A DNA stretch of 64,000 nt from Mycolicibacterium sp. lyk4-40-TYG-92. GTDB taxonomy: Bacteria > Actinomycetota > Actinomycetes > Mycobacteriales > Mycobacteriaceae. Of the stretch, positions 1 through 9,768 are shown piece by piece. Within the stretch, counting starts at the first letter, position 1. Every line of letters starts with the position of its first letter. The notes below the pieces were generated by a model. The model made no database searches, was not told the origin of the DNA, and was given only the letters and a program-made list of their open reading frames with translations. A program made the position numbers and the translations under genes. The DNA is taken from assembly GCF_030209435.1 (NCBI RefSeq), contig NZ_JARVRX010000001.1, positions 744,001-808,000 of the forward strand, written 5' to 3'.

Positions 1-830
1 TCTACCCGGCCGATGCCGGTCGTCTGCCAGCCCTTGGCGGCCAGATAGTCTGCGGCAGAATGCCTTTCGCCGTGGTAGACGAGCGACGGCATGTCCATGT
101 TCAAGCCGAGCTTTTGGAATCCGGCCGCGGCTTCGCGAGCCTTGTCCGGGTCGAAATCCTTGAGCCCCGGCACGAATTCGGTGGCCACGGCGCTACCGGG
201 AGCGCTGAGCTCGTGGATGTCGTCGAACAGCTTGTCCTGGGCTTCCGGCGGCAGGTAGATCAGCAGACCCTCGGCCAGCCACGCCGTCGGCAGACCGGGA
301 TCGAAACCGGCCGACCGCAGCGCTGCCGGCCAGTCCTCGCGCAGATCGATCGGCACGGTCCGGCGCTGCGCCGTCGGCTCCGCGCCGAGTCCGGCCAGCG
401 TCCGGGTCTTGAACTCGATGACGTCGGGCTGGTCGATCTCGTAGACGACGGTGCCGTCAGGCCACGCGAGCCGGTAGGCGCGCGAGTCCAGGCCGGATGC
501 GAGGATCACCGCCTGCCGGATGCCGCCGTCGGCCGCCGTCGCGAAGTAGTCGTCGAAAAACCTTGTACGCACGGCCATTTCGTCGATGTTGGCGCGGGCG
601 CGCGCGGCCGCATCCGGCGCGACGGCGTCGAGGACGGCCAGGTCCAGTTCACCGTCGACCATCTTGGTGAATGCCTCGATTCCGACGGCGCGCACCAGCG
701 GCGCCGCGAAGGGATCGTCGATCAAACCGTGATCATGGGTGCTGGCGATGGCCCGCCCGGTCGCGACCAGCGTGGCCGTCGCGCCGACGCTCGACGCCAG
801 GTCCCAGGTGTCCCCGTGCTCGCGTGCCAT
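1..830 (-). CDS. SAM-dependent methyltransferase, TIGR00027 type (3' end outside window)
   Basis: The gene starts at ATG 830 and stays open to the window edge, so about 276 residues are visible and the C-terminus is missing. It begins [20 protein letters not shown], the N-terminus shared by the three genes upstream. It carries the family marks [15 protein letters not shown] (SAM-binding region) and [18 protein letters not shown]. This is the mycobacterial putative SAM-dependent O-methyltransferase family (leucine carboxyl methyltransferase-like, as Rv0725c/Rv0726c/Rv0731c). The substrate is unknown. It lies 5 bp after the preceding methyltransferase gene and is probably the last visible member of a four-gene minus-strand operon. 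Confidence 0.9.
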   Translation of the reverse strand, partial: MAREHGDTWDLASSVGATATLVATGRAIASTHDHGLIDDPFAAPLVRAVGIEAFTKMVDGELDLAVLDAVAPDAAARARANIDEMAVRTRFFDDYFATAADGGIRQAVILASGLDSRAYRLAWPDGTVVYEIDQPDVIEFKTRTLAGLGAEPTAQRRTVPIDLREDWPAALRSAGFDPGLPTAWLAEGLLIYLPPEAQDKLFDDIHELSAPGSAVATEFVPGLKDFDPDKAREAAAGFQKLGLNMDMPSLVYHGERHSAADYLAAKGWQTTGIGRV

Positions 831-835
831 GGCGG

Positions 836-1747
836 TCAGGCCTTCTTGCCGAGGACTGCGCGCACGTACTTCAATTGCGTCCAGGCCCGGGACAATTCGT
901 CATCCGGGTACTGGAAACCGTTGTCGCCGTGGGCTTCTTCGACCGACCGCGCGGTGACGTCCCAGCCGAGGCCCGTCAGGTAGTCGGTGACGTGATTGCG
1001 GTCGCCCTCGTAGATGAGGTCGGTCATCTCGATGTTCGATCCGAGCGCCTTCATTCGTTCGCGCATCTGCTGCATCCGCTCGTCGTCGAACGCGGAACTC
1101 AGGTCGCCCACCTGCTCGGTGGCCACGAAGCTACCGGGCGCCGAGAGCGCGGTGATGTTGTCGAACAGCCGGTCCTGGGCCTCCGGCGGCAGGTAGATCA
1201 GCAGCCCCTCGGCGATCCACGCCGTAGGTGCCGACGGATCAAAGCCGTTGTCCCGCAACGCCTGCATCCAGTCGTCGCGCAGGTCGACGGCGACGGTGCG
1301 CAGTGTCGCGGCGGGTGCGGCGCCGAGGTCGGCCAGCGTCGTGGACTTGAACTCGATGACCTCGGGCTGGTCGACCTCGAAGACGACCGTGCCGTCGGGC
1401 CACGGTAGCCGGTAGGCGCGTGCGTCCAGACCGGCGGCCAGGATCACCGCCTGCCGGACACCCGCGGCGGCCGCGTCGAGGAACAACTGGTCGAACCACC
1501 GGGTGCGCACCGTCATGCCCTCGGCGGCGCGCCGCGGGGTGAAGGCCGGGTTCACGTCGCCGAAGTCGATCTCGCCGTCCAGCGCCTTGGTGAAGAAGTC
1601 CAGTCCGACGGCACGGACCAGCGGCTCGGCGTACGGGTCATCGATCAGCTGCTCGCGGTGCGCCAGCGCGCGCTGCCCCGCAACCATGGTTGCGGTGGCG
1701 CCGACGCTGGAGGCGAGGTCCCAGGAATCTCCGTCAGTGCGTGTCAT
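836..1747 (-). CDS. SAM-dependent methyltransferase, TIGR00027 type
   Basis: This is a 303-residue protein of the mycobacterial putative SAM-dependent methyltransferase family. The N-terminus [20 protein letters not shown], the motif [20 protein letters not shown], an acidic [12 protein letters not shown] segment and [20 protein letters not shown] are all typical. It likely transfers methyl from SAM to a carboxyl or hydroxyl group of an unknown, possibly lipid, substrate; that is inferred from the family. It sits 13 bp downstream of the next paralogue and 5 bp upstream of the truncated one, so the genes are probably co-transcribed. The C-terminal third is more divergent than the N-terminal Rossmann core. 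Confidence 0.92.
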   Translation of the reverse strand: MTRTDGDSWDLASSVGATATMVAGQRALAHREQLIDDPYAEPLVRAVGLDFFTKALDGEIDFGDVNPAFTPRRAAEGMTVRTRWFDQLFLDAAAAGVRQAVILAAGLDARAYRLPWPDGTVVFEVDQPEVIEFKSTTLADLGAAPAATLRTVAVDLRDDWMQALRDNGFDPSAPTAWIAEGLLIYLPPEAQDRLFDNITALSAPGSFVATEQVGDLSSAFDDERMQQMRERMKALGSNIEMTDLIYEGDRNHVTDYLTGLGWDVTARSVEEAHGDNGFQYPDDELSRAWTQLKYVRAVLGKKA

Positions 1748-1760
1748 GTGGGTGCAGCTC

Positions 1761-2690
1761 CTAGTTCTTGATGGCCGTTACGGACAGTGAATTACGCAGC
1801 GCCGCGGTGTCTTCGGTCTCCGCGAGGGGTCGGCCGTACTCGGCGAAAACTTCAAGGCGCGGGCGGGCCGTGGTATTCCAGCCACTGGCATCCAGGTGCT
1901 CGACCACCGAGGTCCGGTCGCCCTGGTACCAGAGGTCGGTCAGGTTGAGGTCAAGGCCCGCGCTGCGCCACCGCTCGCTCATGGCTGCGCCGCGCTGGGC
2001 CATGCCGGCACCGTGATCGGTGTGGAACTCGGTGGCCAGCCGGCTGCCGGGCGCCGACAGCGCGGTGATGTTGTCGAACAGCTTGTCTTGCGCTTCCGGC
2101 GGCAGGTAGATCAGCAGGCCCTCGGCGATCCAGGCGGTCGGCGCCGACGGGTCGAATCCGGCGGCCCGCAGTGCGGCCGGCCAGTCCTCGCGCAGGTCGA
2201 TGGCGACAGTGCGGCGTTCGCACGTGGGCTCGGCGCCGATCTGTGCCATGGTCCCGGTCTTGGCGGCGATCACCTCGGGCTGGTCGATCTCGTAGACGAC
2301 GGTCCCGGCCGGCCAGTCCAGCCGGTAGGCGCGCGAGTCCAGGCCGGCGGCCAGGATGACGGCCTGCCGGATTTCAGCGGACCCGGCGGCCCCGCTCGAA
2401 CTGACGCCTACGGCGTCCATGAAGAAGTCGTCGAAGAACTTCGTCCGCACCGCCATCAGGTTGGTGATCATCGCGGCGGCCGTTCCGGCTTCGCCGGCGA
2501 GGTCGATCTGCCCGTCGAGCAGCTTGATGAAGAAGTCGACGCCGACGGCCCGCACCAGCGGGTCGGCGTACGGATCGCGGATGAGGGGCTCCGCTTCCTT
2601 CGTCGCCAGGGCGCGGGCGGTGGCCACCATCGTGGCGGTGGCGCCCACGCTCGAGGCCAGATCCCAGGTGTCGCTGTCGGTGCGGGTCAT
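1761..2690 (-). CDS. SAM-dependent methyltransferase, TIGR00027 type
   Basis: The ATG at 2690 gives a 309-residue protein starting [20 protein letters not shown], aligned with the starts of its three neighbours. The frame stays open upstream to 2888, but that extension is Pro/Thr-rich, lies antisense to nothing recognisable and overlaps the neighbouring methyltransferase, so it is rejected. SAM-binding motif [20 protein letters not shown] and [20 protein letters not shown] are present. A short Gly/Ser/Ala insertion ([12 protein letters not shown]) before the SAM motif is absent from the paralogues. The substrate is unknown. Confidence 0.92.
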   Translation of the reverse strand: MTRTDSDTWDLASSVGATATMVATARALATKEAEPLIRDPYADPLVRAVGVDFFIKLLDGQIDLAGEAGTAAAMITNLMAVRTKFFDDFFMDAVGVSSSGAAGSAEIRQAVILAAGLDSRAYRLDWPAGTVVYEIDQPEVIAAKTGTMAQIGAEPTCERRTVAIDLREDWPAALRAAGFDPSAPTAWIAEGLLIYLPPEAQDKLFDNITALSAPGSRLATEFHTDHGAGMAQRGAAMSERWRSAGLDLNLTDLWYQGDRTSVVEHLDASGWNTTARPRLEVFAEYGRPLAETEDTAALRNSLSVTAIKN

Positions 2691-2724
2691 CGCGTGAGTC
2701 CTGTCCGTCGGTAGGGGTATGGGG

Positions 2725-3651
2725 TCAGCGCAGGGCGGTGACGTAGTTGACCTCGCCCATGGAGGGCTGGCCGTTCGGGTCGGCCTCGACGCCCGGCAGG
2801 CCGTTGCGGACCAGCAGTTCGTTGGAGGTGACGGCGGTGGTGTGCCAGCCGTGGCCCTGAAGATAGGTGTCCACGTCGGCGCGGTCACCGAGATAGACCA
2901 GATCGCTGAAGTCGAGGTCGAAGCCTTGGTCGCGCCAGTGCTCCGACGCGGCCTTCATGCGCTCGCGCACGGCGTCCTCGTCGAGGTCGGGCGTGGCCGG
3001 CACGCCTTCGGCGCCCATCCGGCTACCCGGTGCGGACAGTTCGGAGATCTGGTCGAGCAGCCGGTCCTGCGCTTCGGGCGGCAGGTACCCGAACAGGCCC
3101 TCCGCGATCCACGCGGTCGGCTTGGCGGGATCGAGACCCGCGGCGCGCAGTGCCGCCGGCCAGTCGTCACGCAGGTCGATCGCCACCGTGCGCCGTTCGG
3201 TGGTGGGCGCGGCGTCCAGATCGGCCAGGGTCTTGGACTTGAACTCGATGACGTCGGGCTGGTCGATCTCGTAGACGACGGTGCCCGCCGGCCACGACAG
3301 GCGATAGGCCCGGGAGTCGAGGCCCGCGGCCAGGATGACGGCCTGCCGGATCCCGGCCTTGCCGGCGTCATGGAAGAAGTCGTCGAAGAATCTGGTGCGC
3401 GCCGCCATTCCGTTGGTCAGCTGCGTCATGGTCGGGCCGTAGCCGGCACCGAACTGGGCGGGATCGGTGGCACCGTCGACCAGCTTGGTGAAGAACTCGA
3501 CCCCGACGGCGCGGACCAGGGGAGCGGCGAACGGGTCGTCGATGATGGGGTCTTCGGAATTGGTGGCCAGGGCGCGGGCGGCGGCGACCAAGGTCGCGGT
3601 CGCTCCCACGCTCGATGCCAGGTCCCAGGTGTCGTTGTCAGTGCGTGCCAT
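2725..3651 (-). CDS. SAM-dependent methyltransferase, TIGR00027 type
   Basis: This 308-residue member is the promoter-proximal gene of the tandem methyltransferase array and is divergent from secY, the position of Rv0731c next to secY in M. tuberculosis. It begins [40 protein letters not shown] is the SAM-binding segment, and [20 protein letters not shown] replaces the [10 protein letters not shown] version of the paralogues. Four copies in a row suggest local duplication followed by divergence of the substrate-binding C-terminus. The methyl acceptor is not known. Confidence 0.92.
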   Translation of the reverse strand: MARTDNDTWDLASSVGATATLVAAARALATNSEDPIIDDPFAAPLVRAVGVEFFTKLVDGATDPAQFGAGYGPTMTQLTNGMAARTRFFDDFFHDAGKAGIRQAVILAAGLDSRAYRLSWPAGTVVYEIDQPDVIEFKSKTLADLDAAPTTERRTVAIDLRDDWPAALRAAGLDPAKPTAWIAEGLFGYLPPEAQDRLLDQISELSAPGSRMGAEGVPATPDLDEDAVRERMKAASEHWRDQGFDLDFSDLVYLGDRADVDTYLQGHGWHTTAVTSNELLVRNGLPGVEADPNGQPSMGEVNYVTALR

Positions 3652-3977
3652 CGCGTCGTTCCTGTCGTCGTGGCCCGGTACGCGGGCCGGTAGTTAGCTC
3701 ATGTAACAACCTGTCGGCGACTGTACGCGCCGTTCCTGAATGCGGCAGAAATGCCGGGTGACGGCACGTTTCGACGTGTCCGGGCTGGGTAGGAAGGGTT
3801 CGGCGCCGAGCGGATGCAGGTCGTGGGGACGGCAACTGTTATTCTCGGAGACTGATTTGACGGCGCGTCCAGGCAGGTCGGGTACCTGCTGTGGTCACGC
3901 ACGGAAATAACCAAACGCTGGACCTGACCAGCCCCATCAGCACGCCGCGGCCCGAGCTCGGCTGCGCAGGAGGAAGA
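3652..3977. other. 326-bp divergent intergenic region between methyltransferase array and secY
   Basis: No gene is supported here. The frame of secY stays open back to a GTG at 3891, but the well-placed Shine-Dalgarno is at 3968-3976, so most of this region is non-coding. It must hold the promoters for both divergent units. A possible -10-like TATTCT lies at 3840-3845 for secY, without a convincing -35 partner. No strong hairpin was seen. Confidence 0.5.
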
Positions 3978-5303
3978 GTGCTTTCGGCTTTCATCTCGTC
4001 CATGCGGACGGCCGATCTGCGACGCAAGATCCTCTTCACGCTGGGTGTAGTCGTCCTGTATCGGGCCGGTGCCGCGTTGCCGTCCCCCGGGGTGAACTAC
4101 CCGAACGTGCAGAAGTGCATCGAGCAGGTCAGTGGCGGTGACTCGGCGCAGGTCTACTCGCTGATCAACCTGTTCTCCGGCGGCGCGCTGCTGCACCTGT
4201 CGGTGCTGGCGGTCGGCGTGATGCCCTACATCACGGCGAGCATCATCGTGCAGCTGCTGGTCGTGGTCATCCCGCGCTTCGAACAGCTGCAGAAGGAAGG
4301 CCAGGCCGGTCAGGCCAAGATGACGCAGTACACGCGTTATCTCGCGATCGCGCTGGCGGTTCTGCAGGGCACGTCGATCGTCGCGATGGCTGCCAGCGGC
4401 AACCTGCTGCAGGGCTGCACCCTGAACATCATCCAGGACCAGAGCATCTTCACCCTGGTCGTGATCGTGCTGGTCATGACCGCCGGCGCCGCCCTCGTCA
4501 TGTGGATGGGCGAGCTCGTCACCGAGCGCGGCATCGGCAACGGCATGTCGCTGATGATCTTCGCCGGCATCGCCGCCCGCATCCCGTCCGAAGGCCAGTC
4601 CATCCTGGAGAGCCGCGGCGGCGTCGTCTTCGCCTCGGTCGTGGCGGCAACGCTGATCATCATCGTCGGCGTCGTCTTCGTCGAGCAGGGCCAGCGCCGT
4701 ATCCCGGTGCAGTACGCCAAGCGCATGGTGGGCCGCCGCATGTACGGCGGTACCTCGACCTATCTGCCCCTGAAGGTCAACCAGGCCGGCGTCATCCCGG
4801 TCATCTTCGCGTCGTCGCTGATCTACATCCCGCACCTGATCACCCAGCTGGTCACCGCCGGTGATCCGAACGCATCCAACGGCTGGTGGTCCAAGGCGAT
4901 CGCCAAGTACCTGACCAACCCGGCCGACCCGGTCTACATCGCGATCTACTTCGGTCTGATCATCTTCTTCACCTACTTCTACGTGTCCATCACGTTCAAC
5001 CCCGATGAGCGGGCGGACGAGATGAAGAAGTTCGGTGGCTTCATCCCCGGCATCCGCCCGGGCAAGCCGACGGCGGATTACCTGCGGTACGTCCTGAGCC
5101 GGATCACCCTGCCGGGCTCGATCTACCTGGGCATCATCGCCGTGCTGCCCAATCTGTTCCTCGAGATCGGCAACTCCGGTAGCGTGCAGAACTTGCCGTT
5201 CGGCGGTACGGCCGTGCTGATCATGATCGGCGTGGGTCTGGACACGGTGAAGCAAATCGAGAGCCAGCTCATGCAGCGCAACTACGAAGGGTTCCTCAAA
5301 TGA
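3978..5303 (+). CDS. secY: Preprotein translocase subunit SecY
   Basis: SecY is the channel-forming subunit of the SecYEG translocon in the cytoplasmic membrane. The GTG at 3978 has the strong ribosome-binding sequence GCAGGAGGAA just upstream and gives 441 residues starting [20 protein letters not shown], a typical mycobacterial SecY length. An upstream GTG at 3891 would add a non-conserved leader. Ten membrane segments can be traced, and conserved stretches include [20 protein letters not shown] and [20 protein letters not shown]. Its stop overlaps the adk start by ATGA, so translation of adk is coupled. This is the distal part of the spc-type ribosomal/secretion operon. Confidence 0.98.
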   Translation: MLSAFISSMRTADLRRKILFTLGVVVLYRAGAALPSPGVNYPNVQKCIEQVSGGDSAQVYSLINLFSGGALLHLSVLAVGVMPYITASIIVQLLVVVIPRFEQLQKEGQAGQAKMTQYTRYLAIALAVLQGTSIVAMAASGNLLQGCTLNIIQDQSIFTLVVIVLVMTAGAALVMWMGELVTERGIGNGMSLMIFAGIAARIPSEGQSILESRGGVVFASVVAATLIIIVGVVFVEQGQRRIPVQYAKRMVGRRMYGGTSTYLPLKVNQAGVIPVIFASSLIYIPHLITQLVTAGDPNASNGWWSKAIAKYLTNPADPVYIAIYFGLIIFFTYFYVSITFNPDERADEMKKFGGFIPGIRPGKPTADYLRYVLSRITLPGSIYLGIIAVLPNLFLEIGNSGSVQNLPFGGTAVLIMIGVGLDTVKQIESQLMQRNYEGFLK

Positions 5304-5845
5304 GAATGGTTCTGCTGGGACCGCCGGGAGCAGGCAAGGGCACTCAGGCCGAGAAGCTGGCCGAGAAGTTCGGCATCCCGCAGATCTCCACGGGTGATCT
5401 GTTTCGTAGCAACATCAGCAAGGGCACCCCGCTCGGTGTCGAGGCCAAGAAGTACCTCGACGCCGGCGACCTGGTCCCGGCCGAGCTGACCAACGCGCTG
5501 GTCGACGACCGCCTCGACGCCGACGACACCGCCGCCGGGTTCATCCTGGACGGCTTCCCCCGCTCGGTCGAGCAGGCCGTCGCGCTGCGCGACATGCTGG
5601 CCAAGCGCAACCTGAAGCTCGACGCCGTGCTGGAGTTCCGCGTTTCGGAGTCCGAGCTGCTGACCCGGCTGAAGAGCCGCGGCCGCGCCGACGACACCGA
5701 AGAGGTCATCCTCAACCGTATGAAGGTGTACCGCGACGAGACCGCCCCGCTGCTGGACTACTACCGGGACGAGCTCGTGTCGGTCGACGCCGTCGGCAGC
5801 CTGGACGAGGTTTTCGCCCGCGCCCTGCAGGCGCTCGGCAGCTGA
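5300..5845 (+). CDS. adk: Adenylate kinase
   Basis: Adenylate kinase interconverts ATP + AMP and 2 ADP in the cytosol. The 181-residue length is that of the short form lacking the zinc LID insertion, as in other mycobacteria. The P-loop [10 protein letters not shown] lies at residues 7-16, the AMP-binding segment ISTGDLFR follows, and GFPRSVEQA and the short lid GRADDTEE are visible. The start overlaps the secY stop in an ATGA, and map follows 29 bp later. Confidence 0.98.
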   Translation: MRMVLLGPPGAGKGTQAEKLAEKFGIPQISTGDLFRSNISKGTPLGVEAKKYLDAGDLVPAELTNALVDDRLDADDTAAGFILDGFPRSVEQAVALRDMLAKRNLKLDAVLEFRVSESELLTRLKSRGRADDTEEVILNRMKVYRDETAPLLDYYRDELVSVDAVGSLDEVFARALQALGS

Positions 5846-5874
5846 CACCGCCGCTCTGGCTGAAGTAGTTATCG

Positions 5875-6678
5875 ATGATTGGTCTACCCCGACGCGGCCG
5901 CAAGGTCGTCCCGCAGCGGACACCCGGCGAACTCGACGCGATGGCGGCTGCCGGTTCGCTGGTGGCGGCAGCGCTGAAAGCGGTTCGTGACGCCGCCGCA
6001 CCGGGGATGTCCACTCTCGAGCTGGACCAGATCGCCGAGTCCGTCATCCGCGACGGTGGCGGCATCCCGTCGTTCCTGGGCTACCACGGCTTCCCGGCGA
6101 CCATCTGCGCGTCGGTCAACGACCGCGTGGTGCACGGGATTCCGACCGCCGATGAGGTGCTCGCCAGCGGTGATCTGGTCTCGATCGACTGCGGCGCCAT
6201 CCTGGACGACTGGCACGGCGACTCGGCCGTGACGTTCGGCGTCGGCCCGCTGATCGACGCCGACCAGAAACTGTCGGACGCCACCCGTGAGTCCATGGAG
6301 GCCGGTATCGCCGCCATGGTGCCCGGTAACCGGCTGACCGACGTCTCGCACGCCATCGAAGTGGCGACCCACGCCGCGTCCGCCCGCTACGACCGCAAGT
6401 TCGGCATCGTCGCAGGCTACGGCGGTCACGGCATCGGTCAAGAGATGCACATGGACCCGTTCCTGCCCAACGAGGGATCGCCCGGGCGGGGCCCGTTCCT
6501 CGAGCCCGGCTCGGTGCTGGCCATCGAGCCGATGCTGACGTTGGGTACCTCGAAGACGGTCATTCTCGAAGATGAGTGGACAGTGGTTACCAAGGACGGC
6601 TCCCGTGCCGCACACTGGGAACACACCGTTGCTGTCACTGAGGATGGACCCCGAATCCTGACGCTGCTGCACGACTGA
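5875..6678 (+). CDS. map: Type I methionine aminopeptidase (MapA-like)
   Basis: This enzyme removes initiator methionine from nascent proteins and is a two-metal hydrolase. It is 267 residues, the length expected of mycobacterial MapA, without the N-terminal extension of MapB. Metal ligands are recognisable: the two Asp in [17 protein letters not shown], His in [12 protein letters not shown], Glu in LAIEPML, and Glu in the terminal TVAVTEDG segment. It completes the secY-adk-map run. sigL begins 50 bp downstream under its own promoter. Confidence 0.97.
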   Translation: MIGLPRRGRKVVPQRTPGELDAMAAAGSLVAAALKAVRDAAAPGMSTLELDQIAESVIRDGGGIPSFLGYHGFPATICASVNDRVVHGIPTADEVLASGDLVSIDCGAILDDWHGDSAVTFGVGPLIDADQKLSDATRESMEAGIAAMVPGNRLTDVSHAIEVATHAASARYDRKFGIVAGYGGHGIGQEMHMDPFLPNEGSPGRGPFLEPGSVLAIEPMLTLGTSKTVILEDEWTVVTKDGSRAAHWEHTVAVTEDGPRILTLLHD

Positions 6679-6683
6679 CCCGG

Positions 6684-6711
6684 TGAACCGGATCGCCCCT
6701 GATCTCGTGTC
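6684..6711 (+). promoter_or_regulatory. SigL-type ECF promoter of sigL-rslA
   Basis: TGAACC at 6684-6689 and CGTGTC at 6706-6711 are separated by exactly 16 bp. This matches the reported mycobacterial SigL consensus (TGAACC, N16, CGTGTC). It lies 17 bp before the sigL ATG, consistent with autoregulation of sigL-rslA as known in M. tuberculosis. Confidence 0.8.
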
Positions 6712-6728
6712 AATGACGGAGGTTATGC

Positions 6729-7253
6729 ATGAGCGATCCGGAGGCCGCCATGATGCGGGTGCTTTACGACGAGCACGCAGGCGCCCTTTGGCGCTATGCC
6801 CTGCGTCTGACACAGGATTCGGCGCGCGCCGAGGACGTCGTACAGGAGACGTTGCTGCGGGCGTGGCGGCACCCCGATGTCGTGTCCGACACCAACCAGT
6901 CCCCACGGGCCTGGCTCTACACCGTCGCTCGCAACCTCATCATCGACGAGCAGCGCAGCGCTCGGCGCCGGCACGAAACGACGTCGTCGGAGGTGGTGGA
7001 GGCCGACGACCGGACGGATCCGGCAGCCACCGATGAGGTGGATACCGCCCTGGATCGGATGCTGCTCGGGGGCGCCCTGAGTCAGCTCTCCGTCGACCAT
7101 CGCGCCGTCATCGAGCGCGCGTACTACCGGCAGCTGAGCGTCGCGCAGATCGCGGCAGAGCTTCAGATCGCCGAGGGCACAGTGAAATCGAGGCTGCATT
7201 ACGCGGTCCGGGCGCTGCGCCTGAATCTGCAGGAAATGGGGGTGACTCGGTGA
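6729..7253 (+). CDS. sigL: ECF RNA polymerase sigma factor SigL
   Basis: This is a 174-residue group IV sigma factor with region 2 (YDEHAGALWRYALRLTQDS, VVQETLLRAWRHP, RAWLYTVARNLIIDEQR) and region 4 (LSVDHRAVIERAYYRQLSVA, IAEGTVKSRLHYAVRAL). Position between map and a zinc anti-sigma gene matches Rv0735 (sigL). In M. tuberculosis SigL controls its own operon and polyketide and secreted/membrane protein genes. Here it is preceded by a consensus-like SigL promoter, and a second such promoter fronts the biosynthetic cassette at 8053. The stop overlaps the rslA start by 4 bp. Confidence 0.96.
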   Translation: MSDPEAAMMRVLYDEHAGALWRYALRLTQDSARAEDVVQETLLRAWRHPDVVSDTNQSPRAWLYTVARNLIIDEQRSARRRHETTSSEVVEADDRTDPAATDEVDTALDRMLLGGALSQLSVDHRAVIERAYYRQLSVAQIAAELQIAEGTVKSRLHYAVRALRLNLQEMGVTR

Positions 7254-7978
7254 GCATTCACATTGTCGAGTCCGTCGGACCCTTTGACGGCGACCGGTAC
7301 GCAACCTGGGACGCCGCCTACGTGCTGGGTTCGCTGTCGAGTGCGGAACGCCGCGAGTACGAAGCGCACCTGCAGACCTGCTCCCGGTGCCGGGACGCGG
7401 TCGGTGAGCTCAGCGGCATGCCGGCCCTGCTGGGCCTGCTGGATTTGGCCGACGTGCAGGAGATCGGCGCCGAGCAGCCTGAACCGCCGTTGCGGCCCGA
7501 GGTGCTCGATTCGGTCTTGGCCAAGGTACGGTGGCGCCGGCGCCGGACCCGCTGGGTGACGACGGCAGTGGCCGGCCTGGCCGCGGCGGTCCTTGCCGTC
7601 GGTGCGGTGGCCGTGGTCCGGCCGGAGTTCTTCGGCGGTGGCCAGAGCCAGGAGCAGGTCGCGCAGCTGCCCATGCAGCACGTCGCACCCACGCCGTTCA
7701 ACGCCACCATCGCGCTGAGCAGCTTCGGCTGGGGTACGCGGATCGACATGGCCTGCAGCTACGGCGACTGGTCCAGTGGACCGGCCGCTCCGCCGACCAA
7801 CCTGGGTATGGTGGTGGTGGGCCGCGACGGCAGTCGCAGCCAGATCGCCACGTGGTTCGGCATGTCGGGAGCCACTGCGTTGCCGAGCGGTAACACGCCC
7901 ATGCAGGTTTCGGAAATTGCTGCGGTACAACTGGTTTCCGCAGACAACGGCAAGGTGCTGCTGGAGCGCAATCTGTAG
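7250..7978 (+). CDS. rslA: Zinc-binding anti-sigma factor RslA
   Basis: RslA is a membrane anti-sigma factor expected to hold SigL inactive. It starts at GTG 7250 (GTGA overlap with sigL) and is 242 residues. The zinc anti-sigma motif H-x3-C-x2-C is H40, C44, C47 (AHLQTCSRC). One transmembrane segment, WVTTAVAGLAAAVLAVGAVA, follows at roughly residues 100-120. The remaining C-terminus should be extracytoplasmic and contains a conserved-looking WGTRIDMACSYGDW segment. Orthologous position to Rv0736. Loss of zinc under oxidation releasing SigL is known for the family. Confidence 0.93.
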   Translation: MSIHIVESVGPFDGDRYATWDAAYVLGSLSSAERREYEAHLQTCSRCRDAVGELSGMPALLGLLDLADVQEIGAEQPEPPLRPEVLDSVLAKVRWRRRRTRWVTTAVAGLAAAVLAVGAVAVVRPEFFGGGQSQEQVAQLPMQHVAPTPFNATIALSSFGWGTRIDMACSYGDWSSGPAAPPTNLGMVVVGRDGSRSQIATWFGMSGATALPSGNTPMQVSEIAAVQLVSADNGKVLLERNL

Positions 7979-7994
7979 GAATTTCCCGCGGCGT

Positions 7995-8022
7995 TGAACC
8001 ATCCGCCGATCCGCTTCGTGTC
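7995..8022 (+). promoter_or_regulatory. Second SigL-type promoter, in front of ThDP/KAS III cassette
   Basis: TGAACC at 7995-8000 and CGTGTC at 8017-8022 again have a 16-bp spacer, identical in both hexamers and spacing to the sigL promoter at 6684-6711. It lies 30 bp upstream of the ATG at 8053. This predicts that the four-gene cassette 8053-12475 belongs to the SigL regulon. Confidence 0.78.
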
Positions 8023-8052
8023 CTTGGTGAGACGAGCGGAAGCAGGTGGCAG

Positions 8053-9768
8053 ATGGTCGGCAGGCATCGGGTGGTGGACCACATCATCACGCAACTTGCG
8101 GCGTCGGGCATCGAGTACTTCTTCGGTGTCGACGGGGCCAATATCGAGGACCTGTTCGACGCGGCGTTCCTCGCCGAGGGTGTCACCCCGATCCTCGCCA
8201 AGCACGAGTTCTCCGCGGCCACCATGGCAGATGGTTACAGCCGCGCGGTGTCCCGGATCGGGGTGGTGGCTGCGACGTCGGGCGGCGGATCGCTGAATCT
8301 TGTTGCAGGACTGGGTGAATCACTGGCCAGCCGGGTTCCGGTGCTGGCCCTGGTGGGGCAGGCGCCGACCGGTATGGACGGCCGCGGCAGCTTCCAGGAC
8401 ACCAGTGGACGGTCCGGATCGCTGGACGCGGTGGCGTTGTTCTCGGCGGTGTCGGTGTACTGCCGTCGCGTGACGGAGCCGGAGGAGATCGTGCCCGCGC
8501 TGGCGGAGGCGCTGGCCGCGGCCGGCAGCGGCGGCCCGGCGGTCCTGTTGCTGCCGAAGGACATTCAGCAGGCGATGATCGACGTGGTGAATCCTACTGC
8601 TGTCGTTGAGGATTCGCTGCTGTCCGACCCGGGTCCCATCGCCGAGGTGCTGCGCCGGGCACTGGGCCCGGTCACCATCATCGCCGGCGAGCAGGTGGCC
8701 CGCGACGACGCCCGCCGGGAACTCGAGGAATTGCGCTCGGTGCTGCGGGCCTGGGTTGCCACGGTGCCCGATGCCAAGGACGTCAGCGGCTCGCCTGGTT
8801 TGGGGCAGTCGTCGTGGCTGGGGGTCACCGGCGTGATGGGTCATCCGCGGGTGGTCGACGCGGTGTCCCGCAGCGCGGTGTGCCTGGTGGTCGGGACCCG
8901 CCTGTCGGTGACGGCGCGCGCCGGTCTCGACGGCGCACTGGCCGGCGTACAGACCGTCTCGCTCGGTGCGGAACGCCCGTATGTCCCGACGACACACGTG
9001 AATTCGACCAACCTGCGGGCGTCGCTGACCGCGCTGACCCAGTCATTGACCGGAGCCGGCCGGCCCCACGGTATCCGCGTCCTCGACCCGTTGCCGCACA
9101 CCGAACTTCAGCCACCGCCGCACGACGGCCCCGGTATCCGGTACCGCGACACCGTCGCGCTGCTCGACGACCTGCTGCCCGACGGCGCCGACATCGTGGT
9201 CGACGCCGGCAACACCGGGGCTTCGACGGTGCATGGGCTGCCGGTGCGCCGGGCCGGGCGCTTCGTGGTGGCGCTCGGGATGGGCGGCATGGGATACAGC
9301 TTCGGTGCCGGCATCGGAATGTGCTTCGCCCGGGCGAAAACCGCTGGGCCGCAATACCGCACCGTGGTGGTGGCCGGCGACGGCTCATTCTTCATGCACG
9401 GCATGGAGCTGCACACGGCGGTGCAGTACCGGCTCCCGATCACCTTCGTGTTGTTCAACAACAACGCCCACGCCATGTGCGTCACCCGCGAGCAGCTGTT
9501 CTACGGCGACCGCTACAGCTACAACCGCTTCACCCCGGCCCGGCTCGGCGCCGGTCTGGCCGCGATGTTCCCCGGCCTGCATGCGACGGACGTCACCGAG
9601 CTGCCGCAGCTGGCCGGTGCGCTGTCCGAGGCGTTCAGCCGGCACGGACCGTCGGTGGTCAGCGTCGAATGCTCCGCCGACGAAATCCCCACGTTCGCAC
9701 CATTTCTCGATACCGCAACTCAACAGACGCAGAAAGAGAGCTCCCAGCATGTCGCTGCCCGCGCTTGA
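8053..9768 (+). CDS. Thiamine-diphosphate-dependent enzyme, acetolactate synthase-like
   Basis: This 571-residue three-domain ThDP enzyme resembles acetolactate synthase, benzoylformate decarboxylase and carboligases. The Glu that activates ThDP is in KHEFSAATMADGYSR (E52). The ThDP/Mg motif GDGSFFMHG starts at G442, followed by the paired Asn in LFNNNAHAMCV. The middle FAD/nucleotide-like domain is present. Such enzymes decarboxylate a 2-oxo acid and may ligate the resulting carbanion to an acceptor; the substrate here cannot be told. It is the first gene of a SigL-promoter-driven operon with an SRPBCC protein (20-bp overlap), a KAS III-like protein and an aminotransferase, so a role in building a small metabolite is inferred. 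It is not the housekeeping IlvB, which has another context. Confidence 0.85.
   Translation: MVGRHRVVDHIITQLAASGIEYFFGVDGANIEDLFDAAFLAEGVTPILAKHEFSAATMADGYSRAVSRIGVVAATSGGGSLNLVAGLGESLASRVPVLALVGQAPTGMDGRGSFQDTSGRSGSLDAVALFSAVSVYCRRVTEPEEIVPALAEALAAAGSGGPAVLLLPKDIQQAMIDVVNPTAVVEDSLLSDPGPIAEVLRRALGPVTIIAGEQVARDDARRELEELRSVLRAWVATVPDAKDVSGSPGLGQSSWLGVTGVMGHPRVVDAVSRSAVCLVVGTRLSVTARAGLDGALAGVQTVSLGAERPYVPTTHVNSTNLRASLTALTQSLTGAGRPHGIRVLDPLPHTELQPPPHDGPGIRYRDTVALLDDLLPDGADIVVDAGNTGASTVHGLPVRRAGRFVVALGMGGMGYSFGAGIGMCFARAKTAGPQYRTVVVAGDGSFFMHGMELHTAVQYRLPITFVLFNNNAHAMCVTREQLFYGDRYSYNRFTPARLGAGLAAMFPGLHATDVTELPQLAGALSEAFSRHGPSVVSVECSADEIPTFAPFLDTATQQTQKESSQHVAARA

Noticed and set aside
2691..2888. 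N-terminal extension of the 1761-2690 methyltransferase
   Set aside because: Overlaps the neighbouring methyltransferase gene, has no family similarity, and the conserved start MTRTDSD lies at 2690.
3699..5255. 518-codon open frame on the minus strand
   Set aside because: Antisense to secY; Asp/His/Arg-rich shadow of a hydrophobic coding sequence.
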